Part shown: piece by piece, positions 41,481 through 51,300 of the stretch
How positions within the stretch are numbered: position 1 is the stretch's first letter
Layout of the letters: every line of letters starts with the position of its first letter
Assembly: GCA_020722815.1 (NCBI GenBank)
Contig: DYKB01000001.1
Span: 248,001-312,000 of the forward strand
Direction: 5' to 3'
From: Caldithrix sp.
GTDB lineage: Bacteria > Zhuqueibacterota > Zhuqueibacteria > Thermofontimicrobiales > Sulfurfontimicrobiaceae
DNA: 64,000 bases
Program-made: the position numbers and the translations under genes
Notes under the pieces: model-generated
Told to the model about the DNA's origin: nothing
The model's database searches: none
Seen by the model: the letters and a program-made list of their open reading frames with translations, nothing else

Positions 41481-42512
41481 ATGATTGAATTAACAGACAG
41501 AGAATCACTGGTTTTCGAATTGTTAGTCAAGAATTTTATCATTACGGCTAATCCGGTGGGCTCGCGATTCTTATCAAAAAAAATAAGGACGCAATTAAGC
41601 TCGGCTACCATTCGAAATGTCTTAAATGATCTTGAAGAGAAAGGTCTGGTGAGCCAACCGCATACGTCAGCGGGGCGCGTTCCAACGGATAAAGGCTATC
41701 GTTTCTTCGTGGATCGGTTTATGCGTCGTAAGCCTTTAAGTGATTCAGAAAAAAAGGTTATCGAGGGTACTTTTTCCTGTTTTTCACGGGATCAGGATTT
41801 AATTTTAGCCCGAGCCTCTCAGGTTCTTTCAGAAATCTCCAAGCAGTTAGGAATTGTGTTATCTCCACGCTTTGAAAAGGGGATTTTTAAACGAATTGAG
41901 TTAATTCACCTGGCAGAGCGGCGAATTCTGGTTATCATCTCGATAGCATCTGGGATGGTAAGAACGATTACAATTGAATTAAAAAGTGAAATCCCGGAAG
42001 AAAAACTGGAATCGACAGCACGGGTTTTAAATGAACGACTCGCCGGCCTAACGCTCGCTGAAATTCGCGACACTATTGGCAAAAGAATGGATAGTGCTTC
42101 GGAAGGTGATATTGGATTGATTAATTTATTTGTCGCTTCTGCTGATGAACTTTTTAGCATTAATGAAGAAGTGAGCCTGCATCTGGATGGGGCACAACAC
42201 ATGATCAATTTACCCGAATTTTCTGATATCGACCGTATGAAGCAGATGTTCAATATTATTGAAAATAAACGGCAGGTAATTGTTCATTTATTAAACGCTT
42301 CCAACAAGAACGATTCAATCTCCATCACGATTGGGAATGAAAATAGCGAAAAAATGTTGCGCGATTTCAGTCTGGTCTCGACGTCGTATCGTGTTGGGGA
42401 TATTACCGGGGTTCTGGGGATTATTGGACCAACCCGGATGCATTATGCGAAAATGGTTGCGCTGGTTGATTATATTTCTGCATCGGTATCCAGAATATTA
42501 AGCGCCAGTTAA
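41481..42512 (+). CDS. hrcA: Heat-inducible transcription repressor HrcA
   Basis: LSSATIRNVLNDLEEKGLVSQPHTSAGRVPTDKGYRFFVD; C-terminal GVLGIIGPTRMHYAKMVALVDYIS. Confidence 0.97.
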   Translation: MIELTDRESLVFELLVKNFIITANPVGSRFLSKKIRTQLSSATIRNVLNDLEEKGLVSQPHTSAGRVPTDKGYRFFVDRFMRRKPLSDSEKKVIEGTFSCFSRDQDLILARASQVLSEISKQLGIVLSPRFEKGIFKRIELIHLAERRILVIISIASGMVRTITIELKSEIPEEKLESTARVLNERLAGLTLAEIRDTIGKRMDSASEGDIGLINLFVASADELFSINEEVSLHLDGAQHMINLPEFSDIDRMKQMFNIIENKRQVIVHLLNASNKNDSISITIGNENSEKMLRDFSLVSTSYRVGDITGVLGIIGPTRMHYAKMVALVDYISASVSRILSAS

Positions 42513-42619
42513 CTTATTATATTTTTTAGAAATAGATGAATTTAAATGTGAGAAGCACTATTTCGGTGATTCAAACGCTATACTGATGAGATAAACAGGC
42601 AGGTACAATTTAATTAAAA

Positions 42620-43759
42620 ATGGCACAAAAGAGAGATTACTACGAAGTTTTAGGCATAGATCGAAAGGCATCTGAGGCGGACATTAAAAAAGCCTATCGA
42701 ACAATGGCAATGAAGTACCATCCGGATCGGAATCCGAATGATAAAGATACAGAAGAGAAATTTAAAGAAATTGGTGAAGCGTATGAAGTTTTAAAAGATC
42801 CTCAAAAACGCGCCCAATATGATCGATTTGGATTTCAGGACGCGCGCGGTTTTGGTAGTCCGTTCTCACAGGAGTGGGACTTAAGTGATGCTTTACGAAT
42901 TTTTATGTCTGAGGGATTCGGTTTTGATATTTTTGGGTCCCAAGGTCAAAAGGGTGGTAAAAGTCGCAAACAACGGGGAAGTGATCTCCAGATTCGTTTA
43001 AAATTGACGCTTGAAGAAATTGCTACCGGTGCGACGAAGAAGATAAAATTAAAAAAGCAGATAAAATGTCCCGCCTGTGATGGTTCTGGTTCTGAAGGTG
43101 GTCATGGTGCGAAAAAGTGCCCAACCTGCCAGGGGAGTGGTGAAGTACGGCAGGTTTCAAATTCGTTTTTTGGCCAATTTGTGAATATTTCAACCTGTCC
43201 GCGGTGTGGCGGAGAAGGTACGATTGTGGAGCGACCATGTAGTCAGTGTCGTGGTGAGGGTCGGATTAACGGCGATGCAGTGGTTGAAGTAAATATACCG
43301 GCAGGTGTTGCTACCGGCAATTATTTAGCTGTCGAAAATGAAGGTAATGTTGGGCCAAGAGGTGGACCGGCAGGTGATTTAATTGTCATTATCGAGGAAG
43401 AGGAGCATCCATATTTCGAACGCCATGGAAACGATGTTTTATACATATTGCGGTTAAGTTTTAGTCAGGCAGCTTTGGGAGATGAAATTGAAATTCCAAC
43501 GTTAGAAGGTAGTGTTCAATTGGAGATAAATCCCGGGATACAATCCGGAAAAATATTACGTTTAAAAGGGAAAGGAATCCCGCATTTACGAAGCCATCAG
43601 CGCGGGGATTTGTTGGTTCAGGTCATGATTTGGACCCCAACCAAATTAAATGCGCCGGAAAAGAAAATTTTAAAAGAGTTGGCGAAAAGCGAAAATTTTA
43701 TACCCCCAAAAGATGATAAGAGCTTTTTTAAAAAAGTTAAAGACACTTTTTTTAACTAA
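42620..43759 (+). CDS. dnaJ: Chaperone DnaJ
   Basis: J-domain DYYEVLGIDRKASEADIKKAYR..HPDRNP; four CxxCxGxG-type zinc motifs. Confidence 0.98.
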   Translation: MAQKRDYYEVLGIDRKASEADIKKAYRTMAMKYHPDRNPNDKDTEEKFKEIGEAYEVLKDPQKRAQYDRFGFQDARGFGSPFSQEWDLSDALRIFMSEGFGFDIFGSQGQKGGKSRKQRGSDLQIRLKLTLEEIATGATKKIKLKKQIKCPACDGSGSEGGHGAKKCPTCQGSGEVRQVSNSFFGQFVNISTCPRCGGEGTIVERPCSQCRGEGRINGDAVVEVNIPAGVATGNYLAVENEGNVGPRGGPAGDLIVIIEEEEHPYFERHGNDVLYILRLSFSQAALGDEIEIPTLEGSVQLEINPGIQSGKILRLKGKGIPHLRSHQRGDLLVQVMIWTPTKLNAPEKKILKELAKSENFIPPKDDKSFFKKVKDTFFN

Positions 43760-44183
43760 TATCGCGTGGGGTTTTACCCGACAGGAAAAATTGGTTATTC
43801 TTAGTCTTATCTCATTTTTTCTGTTCGGTGCCGGGATTAAAATTTATAAAGCGCGTTTTGTTAATTATCCGGAAAAAGAATTTGTTAAAAATTATCCGCT
43901 GGATAGTTTACGACAGGAATTTATACAAAAAAGTAATGCCATGAATGCCGTCCCGACGCCGCAAGCGATAGGATTGGTGGCAATTCCATTAAAAGTAAAT
44001 ATAAACTCGGATTCAATTTCTGAATTCATAAAATTACCAAAAGTAGGACCCGCATTGGCCAAGCGGATTATTGAGTATCGCCAACAAAAAGGCGATTTTA
44101 AAAAGCCAAGTGATATCAGGAAAGTGAAAGGGATAGGACCCAAAATTTATCAACAGATTCAGCCTTATATTTATGTTAAATAA
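43713..44183 (+). CDS. ComEA-like helix-hairpin-helix protein with N-terminal TM segment
   Basis: VNINSDSISEFIKLPKVGPALAKRIIEYRQQKGDFKKPSDIRKVKGIGPKIYQQIQPYI; start uncertain as it overlaps dnaJ. Confidence 0.88.
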   Translation: MIRAFLKKLKTLFLTNIAWGFTRQEKLVILSLISFFLFGAGIKIYKARFVNYPEKEFVKNYPLDSLRQEFIQKSNAMNAVPTPQAIGLVAIPLKVNINSDSISEFIKLPKVGPALAKRIIEYRQQKGDFKKPSDIRKVKGIGPKIYQQIQPYIYVK

Positions 44184-44232
44184 ACTAAAAAGTCATCGTT
44201 AATCTCAAATTATTAAGCCAAAGGGAGGAAAA

Positions 44233-45330
44233 ATGGCGGAGGCGACTGGCAAAGGTTCGATTATTTTAAAACTCATTATCGTTATTCTGATTGGTGTTTT
44301 AGCTGCTGCAATTATGATCCCGAAACAGATGTGGGACCAGGAAGCTAAAAATACTGAAACCTGCCATCAAAGAATGAACAGTCTTTTGTCGGCAGAATTG
44401 CTATTTCAGAAATATAACGAAAAGTATTGTCCAAATTTGGATACACTCCTTGCATTTTTTCAAAATGATGTAGAAAAAAAGTATGAGTTGGAATTTGTCC
44501 AATTGGATACATTTTTAAATGTGCAATTGATGAAACTGGTTGGCGAAGAATCAATTGTCAAATCAATTATGGATTCAGTTAATTGGGATACAACCTATCG
44601 CGATATTAAAAAGGCGATTGAGATCGATTATTTTCTGGCCGACGCGATGGTTAATGTCGCGCTGAAGCATGATACCCGAATGGCTAGAGTAATCAAACCC
44701 GTTCTGGATGCGAACTACGGCGATAAAATGGCACCAACCAAAGCCATGCAGGAATTGTCGAATCATTTTAGCAACTATGAAATCATGAAAGTATTAAATA
44801 CGGATGATTCCCTGGCAACTGTTCTGCGACAAATGGCGCCGGATATGGATATGGCCGATTATTTGCCAAAGATTAAACAGTTTGACCACTTGGCAAGCCG
44901 TATCGATAGTTTTTATGCTGATTTTCTTGATTCGCTGGGAACCTGTCCCACTGTAATGAAGCCATATCGAATTGCTGTTGGCCAAATTTATAAAGTAAAT
45001 GATGCGGTTATTGAAGAATTAGAATTCCGCAAAATACCGGTCGAAATCATTGAAAAAGTGAAAACATTGAAGGATAAAACAATTGTTGGCGACCTGGCTT
45101 TTGAGGAAACCATCAATAATTTATTGACGCCAGAAGAATTAACGGAATCTGGTGAAATAATTCGAAGCAAAGCCGGTTCAACGGTTCAATTTGCCAATAT
45201 TTATTGTCCATTAGATTCAACCGACATTTTACGGGTTGAAAATAATTGGTGGAAAAACAAAATTGGTGGTTTGAAACTGGTAAATCATGGTAAAATTTAT
45301 CAAAACGAGAAAAATTGGGAGATACAATAG
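44233..45330 (+). CDS. Membrane-anchored pseudopilin-like protein of unknown function
   Basis: N-terminal TM KLIIVILIGVLAAAIMIPKQMW, then TCHQRMNSLLSAELLFQKYNEKYCPNLDTLLAFF resembling pseudopilin post-TM helices; next to pilM. Confidence 0.6.
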   Translation: MAEATGKGSIILKLIIVILIGVLAAAIMIPKQMWDQEAKNTETCHQRMNSLLSAELLFQKYNEKYCPNLDTLLAFFQNDVEKKYELEFVQLDTFLNVQLMKLVGEESIVKSIMDSVNWDTTYRDIKKAIEIDYFLADAMVNVALKHDTRMARVIKPVLDANYGDKMAPTKAMQELSNHFSNYEIMKVLNTDDSLATVLRQMAPDMDMADYLPKIKQFDHLASRIDSFYADFLDSLGTCPTVMKPYRIAVGQIYKVNDAVIEELEFRKIPVEIIEKVKTLKDKTIVGDLAFEETINNLLTPEELTESGEIIRSKAGSTVQFANIYCPLDSTDILRVENNWWKNKIGGLKLVNHGKIYQNEKNWEIQ

Positions 45331-45406
45331 TCGTCTGTTTTCCCGAACAGGCCCTGAAGGGCAGGGTCAATAATTATATGGATAGTGTAATATTTAAAGG
45401 ATAGGT

Positions 45407-46390
45407 ATGGCATCGCAAAATCTTAATGGTCTTGTTGGAGTCAGTTTCTCTAGCAACCGGATTCAATTAGTGGAAATTGAGTCGATTGGTGGCCAATATC
45501 AAATTAATAAAATTATCCAGAAAAATGCCAACCTTTCCTTTGATTTTCCTTTATCCTTTGAAAAAAGTAGTGGATTAACAACACAAATTGCGAATGCGAT
45601 TGATGAAATTGTCGAAAACAATCAAATAACCGTTGGGCGAGCGGCTTTTGCACTGGATAGCCAAAAAGTACTCATCAAAAAAGTACCGATTGATCCTGAT
45701 TTGTCAGGTGAAGAAATTAAAAATCAGGTGAGCTGGGAAGCCGAACAGTTCGTTTTTCACTCTCCCGATAACTATGTGGTTGATTTTAATAAACTTTCAG
45801 GTGATCACAGTCGGGGATTGAATGAACTGTTAATCATCATGGCACGTAAGGACATCATTAACTTCCTGTTGGAAATTTTTAATAAAACTCGATTAAAATT
45901 GCAAGTAATCGATGTTGATATCTTTGCTGCCATTCGCGCTGTCAAAGCAAATTTTGATTACGCAGATAACGAAAAAATAGCGTTGGTTGATCTAAATCCT
46001 CAAAGTGCCAAAATTACGCTGATGACTCGTGGGGAGTACTTTTTATCCACCGAGGCAACTTATGAATCCAATGAACTTGAAAAATCAAATCTGGTAAATC
46101 TGGATGACGATCAATTAACCAAATTAATTTCCAAAGAATTGCGGCGGATAATTCTGGATCATAAATTGGGGCGAAATGTTGAAGACCTTGATCAGCTTTT
46201 CTTTTATGGGGAAATGTTAAAGCCGCAGGTGGTGGAGAATTTTCAACGGATTTATGATGTGCGGATTACCAAAGTGAATCCTTTCCGCAAAGTACGTTTC
46301 AATGCGCGTGATGTTGGAGAAGATTTGATTCGGAATCATCCAGAGAAGTTTGTCAATTGTGTCGGGGTTGCTTTACGAAATATTTCATAA
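45407..46390 (+). CDS. pilM: PilM-like actin-fold ATPase (type IV pilus assembly)
   Basis: LVGVSFSSNRIQLVEIE, AFALDSQKVLIKKVPID, EEIKNQVSWEAEQFVFHSPDNYVVDF, VIDVDIFAAIRAV, ALVDLNPQSAKITLMTRG. Confidence 0.85.
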   Translation: MASQNLNGLVGVSFSSNRIQLVEIESIGGQYQINKIIQKNANLSFDFPLSFEKSSGLTTQIANAIDEIVENNQITVGRAAFALDSQKVLIKKVPIDPDLSGEEIKNQVSWEAEQFVFHSPDNYVVDFNKLSGDHSRGLNELLIIMARKDIINFLLEIFNKTRLKLQVIDVDIFAAIRAVKANFDYADNEKIALVDLNPQSAKITLMTRGEYFLSTEATYESNELEKSNLVNLDDDQLTKLISKELRRIILDHKLGRNVEDLDQLFFYGEMLKPQVVENFQRIYDVRITKVNPFRKVRFNARDVGEDLIRNHPEKFVNCVGVALRNIS

Positions 46391-46527
46391 TAGATTACGC
46401 CTATAACCTGATGAAATAAATATGAGAAAATTTGGTCCTACTGATTTCGGGCGGGTGGAAACATTTTAGCGTCGATTTTAGGGATGAATAATTATAATTT
46501 GAAAAATGGAAAATTAGGAGTAAAATA

Positions 46528-47469
46528 ATGGCAGATATTAACTTGATTGGCAATGATCAGGGCGGTTCCAATCGCGGGGGCCGTAATGATGAGGAATTTA
46601 TGGACTCATCAGAATTTAGTCAACCCTTTGAAAATGAAGTCAGTAGTGACATGGGGTATGAAACTCAGGATGCCTACATGGAGCAGGGATTCATGAAAAA
46701 AGGTCCGAAAGGTATCATGTATATTCTCATCGGAGCCTGTGTTGTCTTATTTGCCCTGTTGATGATACTTCTTTTCTCGGATGAAGAAAAACCCACTCCT
46801 TCCGTTGAAAAAAAAGAAACGACTCAGAAAACCGAGCCAACATTCCAGCAGGAAGCACCTGTCGTTACTGGACCGAACCACGAAATGATCAAAAATGTAA
46901 CTGCGTTGCTGGAAGCATTTCCACCAGACATGAAATTGGCGATGTTGCGGTATTCACAAGGGCAATTTATTATTGAATCACATGCCCGAAATGAAGCTGC
47001 TGTCGAAGTTTTAACCAATCAGATTCGGCAGAGACTTCCCCGTGGAACCATTCGTGAAACCAACAAATCAAAGAGTGCCAATGCTGACTATAATGTGTGT
47101 ATGGTTTCTGGTTCCATTCCGGAAGGCACTTTCTGGAATCGACCAGAAGTTCTCAATACCCTGACTTATATCAGTGAAAGTGACTTGAAAAGCCGCGTTG
47201 AAAGTATCTGTTCCCAGACCAATTTAAAAGTGAAAAATTTTAATATCGGTAAATCCAAATCTGAAAATAATTTTCAGAAAGTGATGGTTAAAATTAAGGT
47301 CACTGGAACCAAAAATGATGCGACGCAGCTTATTAAGACTTTGAATACCAGCAAATTAAATGTTTATATTGCCAAGGTTGTTTTTACGCCCATGCCTGGT
47401 GAAAAATCATTCACACCGCAAACGATTAATTTATTGATCGATCTGGAACTCTTTAAAAAGTTGTCGTGA
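46528..47469 (+). CDS. Single-TM protein with PilN-like N-terminal motif and PilO-like periplasmic domain
   Basis: MADINLIG at N-terminus, TM GIMYILIGACVVLFALLMILLF, C-terminal KVMVKIKVTGTKNDATQLIKTLNTSKLNVYIAKVVFTP; directly follows pilM. Confidence 0.55.
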   Translation: MADINLIGNDQGGSNRGGRNDEEFMDSSEFSQPFENEVSSDMGYETQDAYMEQGFMKKGPKGIMYILIGACVVLFALLMILLFSDEEKPTPSVEKKETTQKTEPTFQQEAPVVTGPNHEMIKNVTALLEAFPPDMKLAMLRYSQGQFIIESHARNEAAVEVLTNQIRQRLPRGTIRETNKSKSANADYNVCMVSGSIPEGTFWNRPEVLNTLTYISESDLKSRVESICSQTNLKVKNFNIGKSKSENNFQKVMVKIKVTGTKNDATQLIKTLNTSKLNVYIAKVVFTPMPGEKSFTPQTINLLIDLELFKKLS

Positions 47470-47523
47470 GCGGTTGAAAATATTTTTGGGCTCTATCGCC
47501 AATATTATTGTTACTGAAAGTAA

Positions 47524-48084
47524 TTGATGCGGATTATTTCGGGAACCTATAAAGGACGGCCACTCATTACGCCGCATAATCGCGAAATTCGTCCCACGAC
47601 GGATCGAACCAAGCAGATGATATTTGACGGATTGGCTGTCCCTTTTCATTATCCGCATGTACTGGACCTTTTTGCTGGCACGGGTAGTTTGGGCCTGGAA
47701 GCACTCAGTCGCGGCAGCGAAAAGGCATATTTTGTGGATCGCTCAAAGATAGCCACCACTATTATTCACGAAAATTGTCAACGCCTTGCATGTCTCGACA
47801 AAAGTATTATTATTCATGCCGATGGTTTTCGAAGCATCTCGCGTTTTCTAAAAATGGATGTGCATTTTCATCTTATTTTGGCAGATCCACCTTATTTTAA
47901 AAAATATACAAACCGACTTCTTCAAATAATTGATCAAAGTCTGTTACTCCTGCCAGGAGGCATGCTTATTATCGAACATTCCACGGACGACATTCCTGAT
48001 AATAATTTAACATCTCTCAAGTGGCTTAAAACAAAAAAATCGGGCGAAACATCATTTTCATTTTTTACGAACAGGTGTGAATGA
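47524..48084 (+). CDS. rsmD: 16S rRNA (guanine(966)-N(2))-methyltransferase RsmD
   Basis: MRIISGTYKGRPL, RPTTDRTKQMIFDGL, VLDLFAGTGSLGLEALSRGS, LILADPPYFK. Confidence 0.96.
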   Translation: MMRIISGTYKGRPLITPHNREIRPTTDRTKQMIFDGLAVPFHYPHVLDLFAGTGSLGLEALSRGSEKAYFVDRSKIATTIIHENCQRLACLDKSIIIHADGFRSISRFLKMDVHFHLILADPPYFKKYTNRLLQIIDQSLLLLPGGMLIIEHSTDDIPDNNLTSLKWLKTKKSGETSFSFFTNRCE

Positions 48085-48568
48085 CGTGAAACTGGTTATC
48101 TATCCGGGTACTTTTGACCCCATTACGAATGGACATCTGGATATTATTCAACGTGCGGTTTTGATGTTCGATTATCTTCTTGTGGCGGTGACAGATAATC
48201 CTGCCAAGAATCCGCTTTTTTCGTTGGCCGAAAGAGTTTTAATGATTCAAAACTCAATTTCGGATAAAAAAAATATCAGCATCGAAAGCTTTCGGGGACT
48301 GTTGGTTGATTACGCCATGGAAAAAAAGGCTTGTGCTATTTTGCGTGGACTTCGGGCGACGCTGGATTTTGAATATGAATTTCAAATGGCCCTGATTAAT
48401 CGAAAATTAGCCCCCGATATTGCGACCATTTTTTTAATGACGCATGAAAAATATACTTATCTAAATTCGACAATTGTAAAAGAAATTGCGCGGTTTGGTG
48501 GGAATATATCCTGTTTTGTCCCGCCGATTGTTGAGCAAAAACTAAAGGAGAAATTCAAACCGATATGA
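48077..48568 (+). CDS. coaD: Phosphopantetheine adenylyltransferase (bacterial CoaD)
   Basis: IYPGTFDPITNGHLDIIQRA, AILRGLRATLDFEYEFQMALINRKL, STIVKEIARFGG; GTG start. Confidence 0.98.
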   Translation: MNDVKLVIYPGTFDPITNGHLDIIQRAVLMFDYLLVAVTDNPAKNPLFSLAERVLMIQNSISDKKNISIESFRGLLVDYAMEKKACAILRGLRATLDFEYEFQMALINRKLAPDIATIFLMTHEKYTYLNSTIVKEIARFGGNISCFVPPIVEQKLKEKFKPI

Positions 48569-49539
48569 AATTCATTGAATCGATTCATCAGAAGGCGCGG
48601 TTAAATCCCCAAAAAATCGTGCTACCTGAAGGCGATGATCCGCGAACCATTCGCGCGGCTGAAATGATTCAGCAAAAAAAACTGGCTGAAGTTGTTATAT
48701 TAGGTGATCCGGCCAAAATTCAGGAACTGGCCAAACAGGAAAAATGCAACCTAAAGGAGGTTCAACTCATAAATCCTGAAAAATCAGAATATTTTTCTCG
48801 ATTTGTTAATATTTATTTTGAGTTAAGACAGAAAAAAGGCATGGATTTGGCAACGGCCAATGAGATCATGAAAAATCCATTGTTCTTTGGCGCCATGATG
48901 GTCCGTGAGAATCTCGTCAATGTGAGTGTAGCCGGCGCGATGAATACCACCGCGGATGTTCTCCGGGCGGCCCTGCAGATAATTGGCGTTGCACCTGGTT
49001 TTTCGGTGGTTTCCAGTTGTTTTGCCATGATTTTAAAAGATGAACGCATTCTGACTTTTGCGGATTGTGCCGTTGTTCCCAATCCGACAGCCGAACAATT
49101 GGCCGAAATTGCCATCACCAGCAGTCGGACGCACCAAAAATTGACCGGAGAAGAACCAAAAGTCGCTATGCTCTCTTTTTCGACGAAAGGGAGTGCCAAA
49201 CATGAACTGGTTGATAAAGTGGTTGAAGCCACCCGGATTGCAAAAGCGAAAAAGCCCGATTTAAAAATTGATGGCGAATTGCAACTGGATGCCGCGATTA
49301 TCGAATCCGTCGCACAGAAAAAATCACCCGGCAGTCCGGTGGCGGGCAAAGCCAATGTCCTTATTTTCCCGGACTTGCAGGCGGGCAATATCGGCTATAA
49401 ATTAACCGAACGCCTCGCTGGTGCTGAAGCCATTGGTCCCATTATTCAGGGCCTTCTGAAACCCGCCAATGATTTATCCCGCGGCTGCAAAGCTGAAGAT
49501 ATCGTGAACATGGCGGCAATTTGCTCTTTAATGGTTTAA
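48565..49539 (+). CDS. pta: Phosphate acetyltransferase
   Basis: KIVLPEGDDPRTIRAA, NPLFFGAMMVR, VAGAMNTTADVLRAALQIIG, AMLSFSTKGSAKHELVDKV, DGELQLDAAI. Confidence 0.97.
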   Translation: MKFIESIHQKARLNPQKIVLPEGDDPRTIRAAEMIQQKKLAEVVILGDPAKIQELAKQEKCNLKEVQLINPEKSEYFSRFVNIYFELRQKKGMDLATANEIMKNPLFFGAMMVRENLVNVSVAGAMNTTADVLRAALQIIGVAPGFSVVSSCFAMILKDERILTFADCAVVPNPTAEQLAEIAITSSRTHQKLTGEEPKVAMLSFSTKGSAKHELVDKVVEATRIAKAKKPDLKIDGELQLDAAIIESVAQKKSPGSPVAGKANVLIFPDLQAGNIGYKLTERLAGAEAIGPIIQGLLKPANDLSRGCKAEDIVNMAAICSLMV

Positions 49540-49620
49540 AAGATATTTATTCGATTTAGCATGGGGGAAATTGTTTATCTTTATTTCATCTTGCTTGATG
49601 GAATAGAATAAAACGACTCA

Positions 49621-49696
49621 GGCTAATTTTCGATACATCCTAAACTTGCTAATGGATTAGAAAGATGATCAGGTGCATCGGGGATTAGCCTTTTTT
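49621..49696 (+). terminator. Long hairpin followed by T6, likely terminator of the rsmD-coaD-pta operon
   Basis: GGCTAATTTTCGATACATC (49621-49639) pairs with GGTGCATCGGGGATTAGCC (49672-49690) over 19 positions (four G.U wobbles, one A-C mismatch), then TTTTTT 49691-49696. Confidence 0.7.
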
Positions 49697-49700
49697 ATAT

Positions 49701-49718
49701 CGCTGAAATTTTTCAGCG
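49701..49718. repeat. Perfect 8-bp hairpin CGCTGAAA-TT-TTTCAGCG in the TPR gene leader
   Basis: Direct reading of both arms. Confidence 0.7.
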
Positions 49719-49727
49719 ACTTACCCG

Positions 49728-50882
49728 ATGGTGTATTTTATTGATTTAAAAATGGAGTTTGTCATGTTTGAACAAACAAGCGAAGTTAATGCAGGAGGCA
49801 AAAAATTTCAGGTTCAAACGCAATTTATTGAGTCCCCTGCCAAAATACTTTCCGCTGTTTTTTGTAATTCGGCCTTACTTTATGAAAAAAATTTCGCGAT
49901 TGAAAATACGAATCCCGATCAAACTCGGGAAAAAACGTATATTTTGCATCGCGAAACGATTGCTGATATCGAATTACTCTTTTATATGGCCGATAAAGTT
50001 CGTTCCATTCATCACCCAGTTTCAAATATTAAATTAGGGATCGTCTTTTTAAAGCGAAACCTCATTGACGAAGCCATAGAACAGTTTAAATTCGCCCTTG
50101 AGCGCGACGGGAAGATGGTTGAAGCAATTACCAATCTCGGGATTGCCTATTACCTTCAGAAAAATTATCCGCTGGCGCTGGAGACTTTTCAGCAGGGCAA
50201 AGCACTGAATGTCGAATATGCCGATCTCTATAACTACCTGGGGCTGGTAAATCTTGAATTGAACCGGCTGGATGCAGCCCTGCTCGATTTTGAACGGGCG
50301 TTGAAGATCAATCCGGATTATCCGGCTGCGCATTTTAATATGGCGCAGCTTTATCTCAAAATGATTTTTAAAAAAATTGAACAAACCGATGCCCCGGGTA
50401 CAGAAAATTTTAAAAAATTGGCCCTGAAGTATTTCCGACTGGCGGCGGAATTAATGCCACCCGGTAATATCAAATTTTTTGACCGAATCATTGAATCGAT
50501 CAATTCCAATTCCTTTAATACAATTCCTGAACTGGTTGAACTGATTAATAAAAATAATCCGCCGGTTTTTGATTATAGCCTCGAAAACGAATTTTATCTA
50601 AAATTTATGTTTGGTGGGAAAGGCAAGGACGATCTGTATATTGAAGACTACATTCGTCAACAATTGCAGCTCATTTCTGACCATTCGAATTATGCCGACC
50701 TGCATAATAATTTAGGCATCGTCTATCTAATTCAATGTCGCAATCTTTTCCTGAAAGCGCTGGATGAGTTTCGCGAGGCTTTAAAGATAAATTCCGACTT
50801 TAAAAAAGCCGAAAAAAATCTCAAACTGGCTGAAAATGATGGAAAAGGATTTTTAATTTTATTGCGCGCAATTTTAAAGTAA
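49728..50882 (+). CDS. TPR-repeat protein (start may be ATG 49764)
   Basis: TPR units: AITNLGIAYYLQKNYPLALETFQQGKALN, ADLYNYLGLVNLELNRLDAALLDFERALKINPDYPAAHFNMAQLY. Confidence 0.9.
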   Translation: MVYFIDLKMEFVMFEQTSEVNAGGKKFQVQTQFIESPAKILSAVFCNSALLYEKNFAIENTNPDQTREKTYILHRETIADIELLFYMADKVRSIHHPVSNIKLGIVFLKRNLIDEAIEQFKFALERDGKMVEAITNLGIAYYLQKNYPLALETFQQGKALNVEYADLYNYLGLVNLELNRLDAALLDFERALKINPDYPAAHFNMAQLYLKMIFKKIEQTDAPGTENFKKLALKYFRLAAELMPPGNIKFFDRIIESINSNSFNTIPELVELINKNNPPVFDYSLENEFYLKFMFGGKGKDDLYIEDYIRQQLQLISDHSNYADLHNNLGIVYLIQCRNLFLKALDEFREALKINSDFKKAEKNLKLAENDGKGFLILLRAILK

Positions 50883-50909
50883 GCTTTGTGGAAATAGTTC
50901 ATCTGTTTT

Positions 50910-50994
50910 TTGACAGGATATACCGGATCATCAGAATCTACCGGGAAGCCGTGAATGACATTATATTGAAGATTATCCCTTGCAAATCCTGTCT
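50910..50994. repeat. Second, more diverged intergenic inverted-repeat element with GACAGGAT arms
   Basis: TGACAGGATA (50911-50920) and AATCCTGTC (50985-50993); same arm motif as the element at 30955-31064. Confidence 0.4.
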
Positions 50995-51300
50995 GATTTT
51001 AAATATCACCTGCTTTTAACGTCCTGGTAATAAAGCATTTTAAGCATTTGCTTTTTTAAAATCCACCTCATCTTAAACGTGATTAAGATAATCTGATAAC
51101 CCTAAAAAAATTATTGAGTAATACAGTTCAAGGATAATATATATTTGAAAATCAAAATGTTAACCAAAAAATTAAATCATATTGCTGGTATAAATTTTGC
51201 TTTAATAAACAGAACCGATAATTTGTTTCTGAATGAACTTTGATGAATTCGTTTTATGTCTCAGATGGAAACAGGATGAATCGATGAAACAGGAGTTTTT

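Noticed and set aside
45331-45406. GCCC-TGAA-GGGC hairpin after the pseudopilin-like gene as a terminator
   Set aside because: Only a 4-bp stem and no T-run; pilM follows in the same direction, probably as one operon.
48813-49388. 191-aa antisense ORF inside pta
   Set aside because: Shadow ORF with Ser/Ala/Thr-rich composition opposite a well-supported gene.
49621-49720. Known riboswitch class (c-di-GMP, fluoride, preQ1) in the pta-TPR spacer
   Set aside because: No match by eye to the conserved core nucleotides of those classes; a terminator-like hairpin is the simpler reading.
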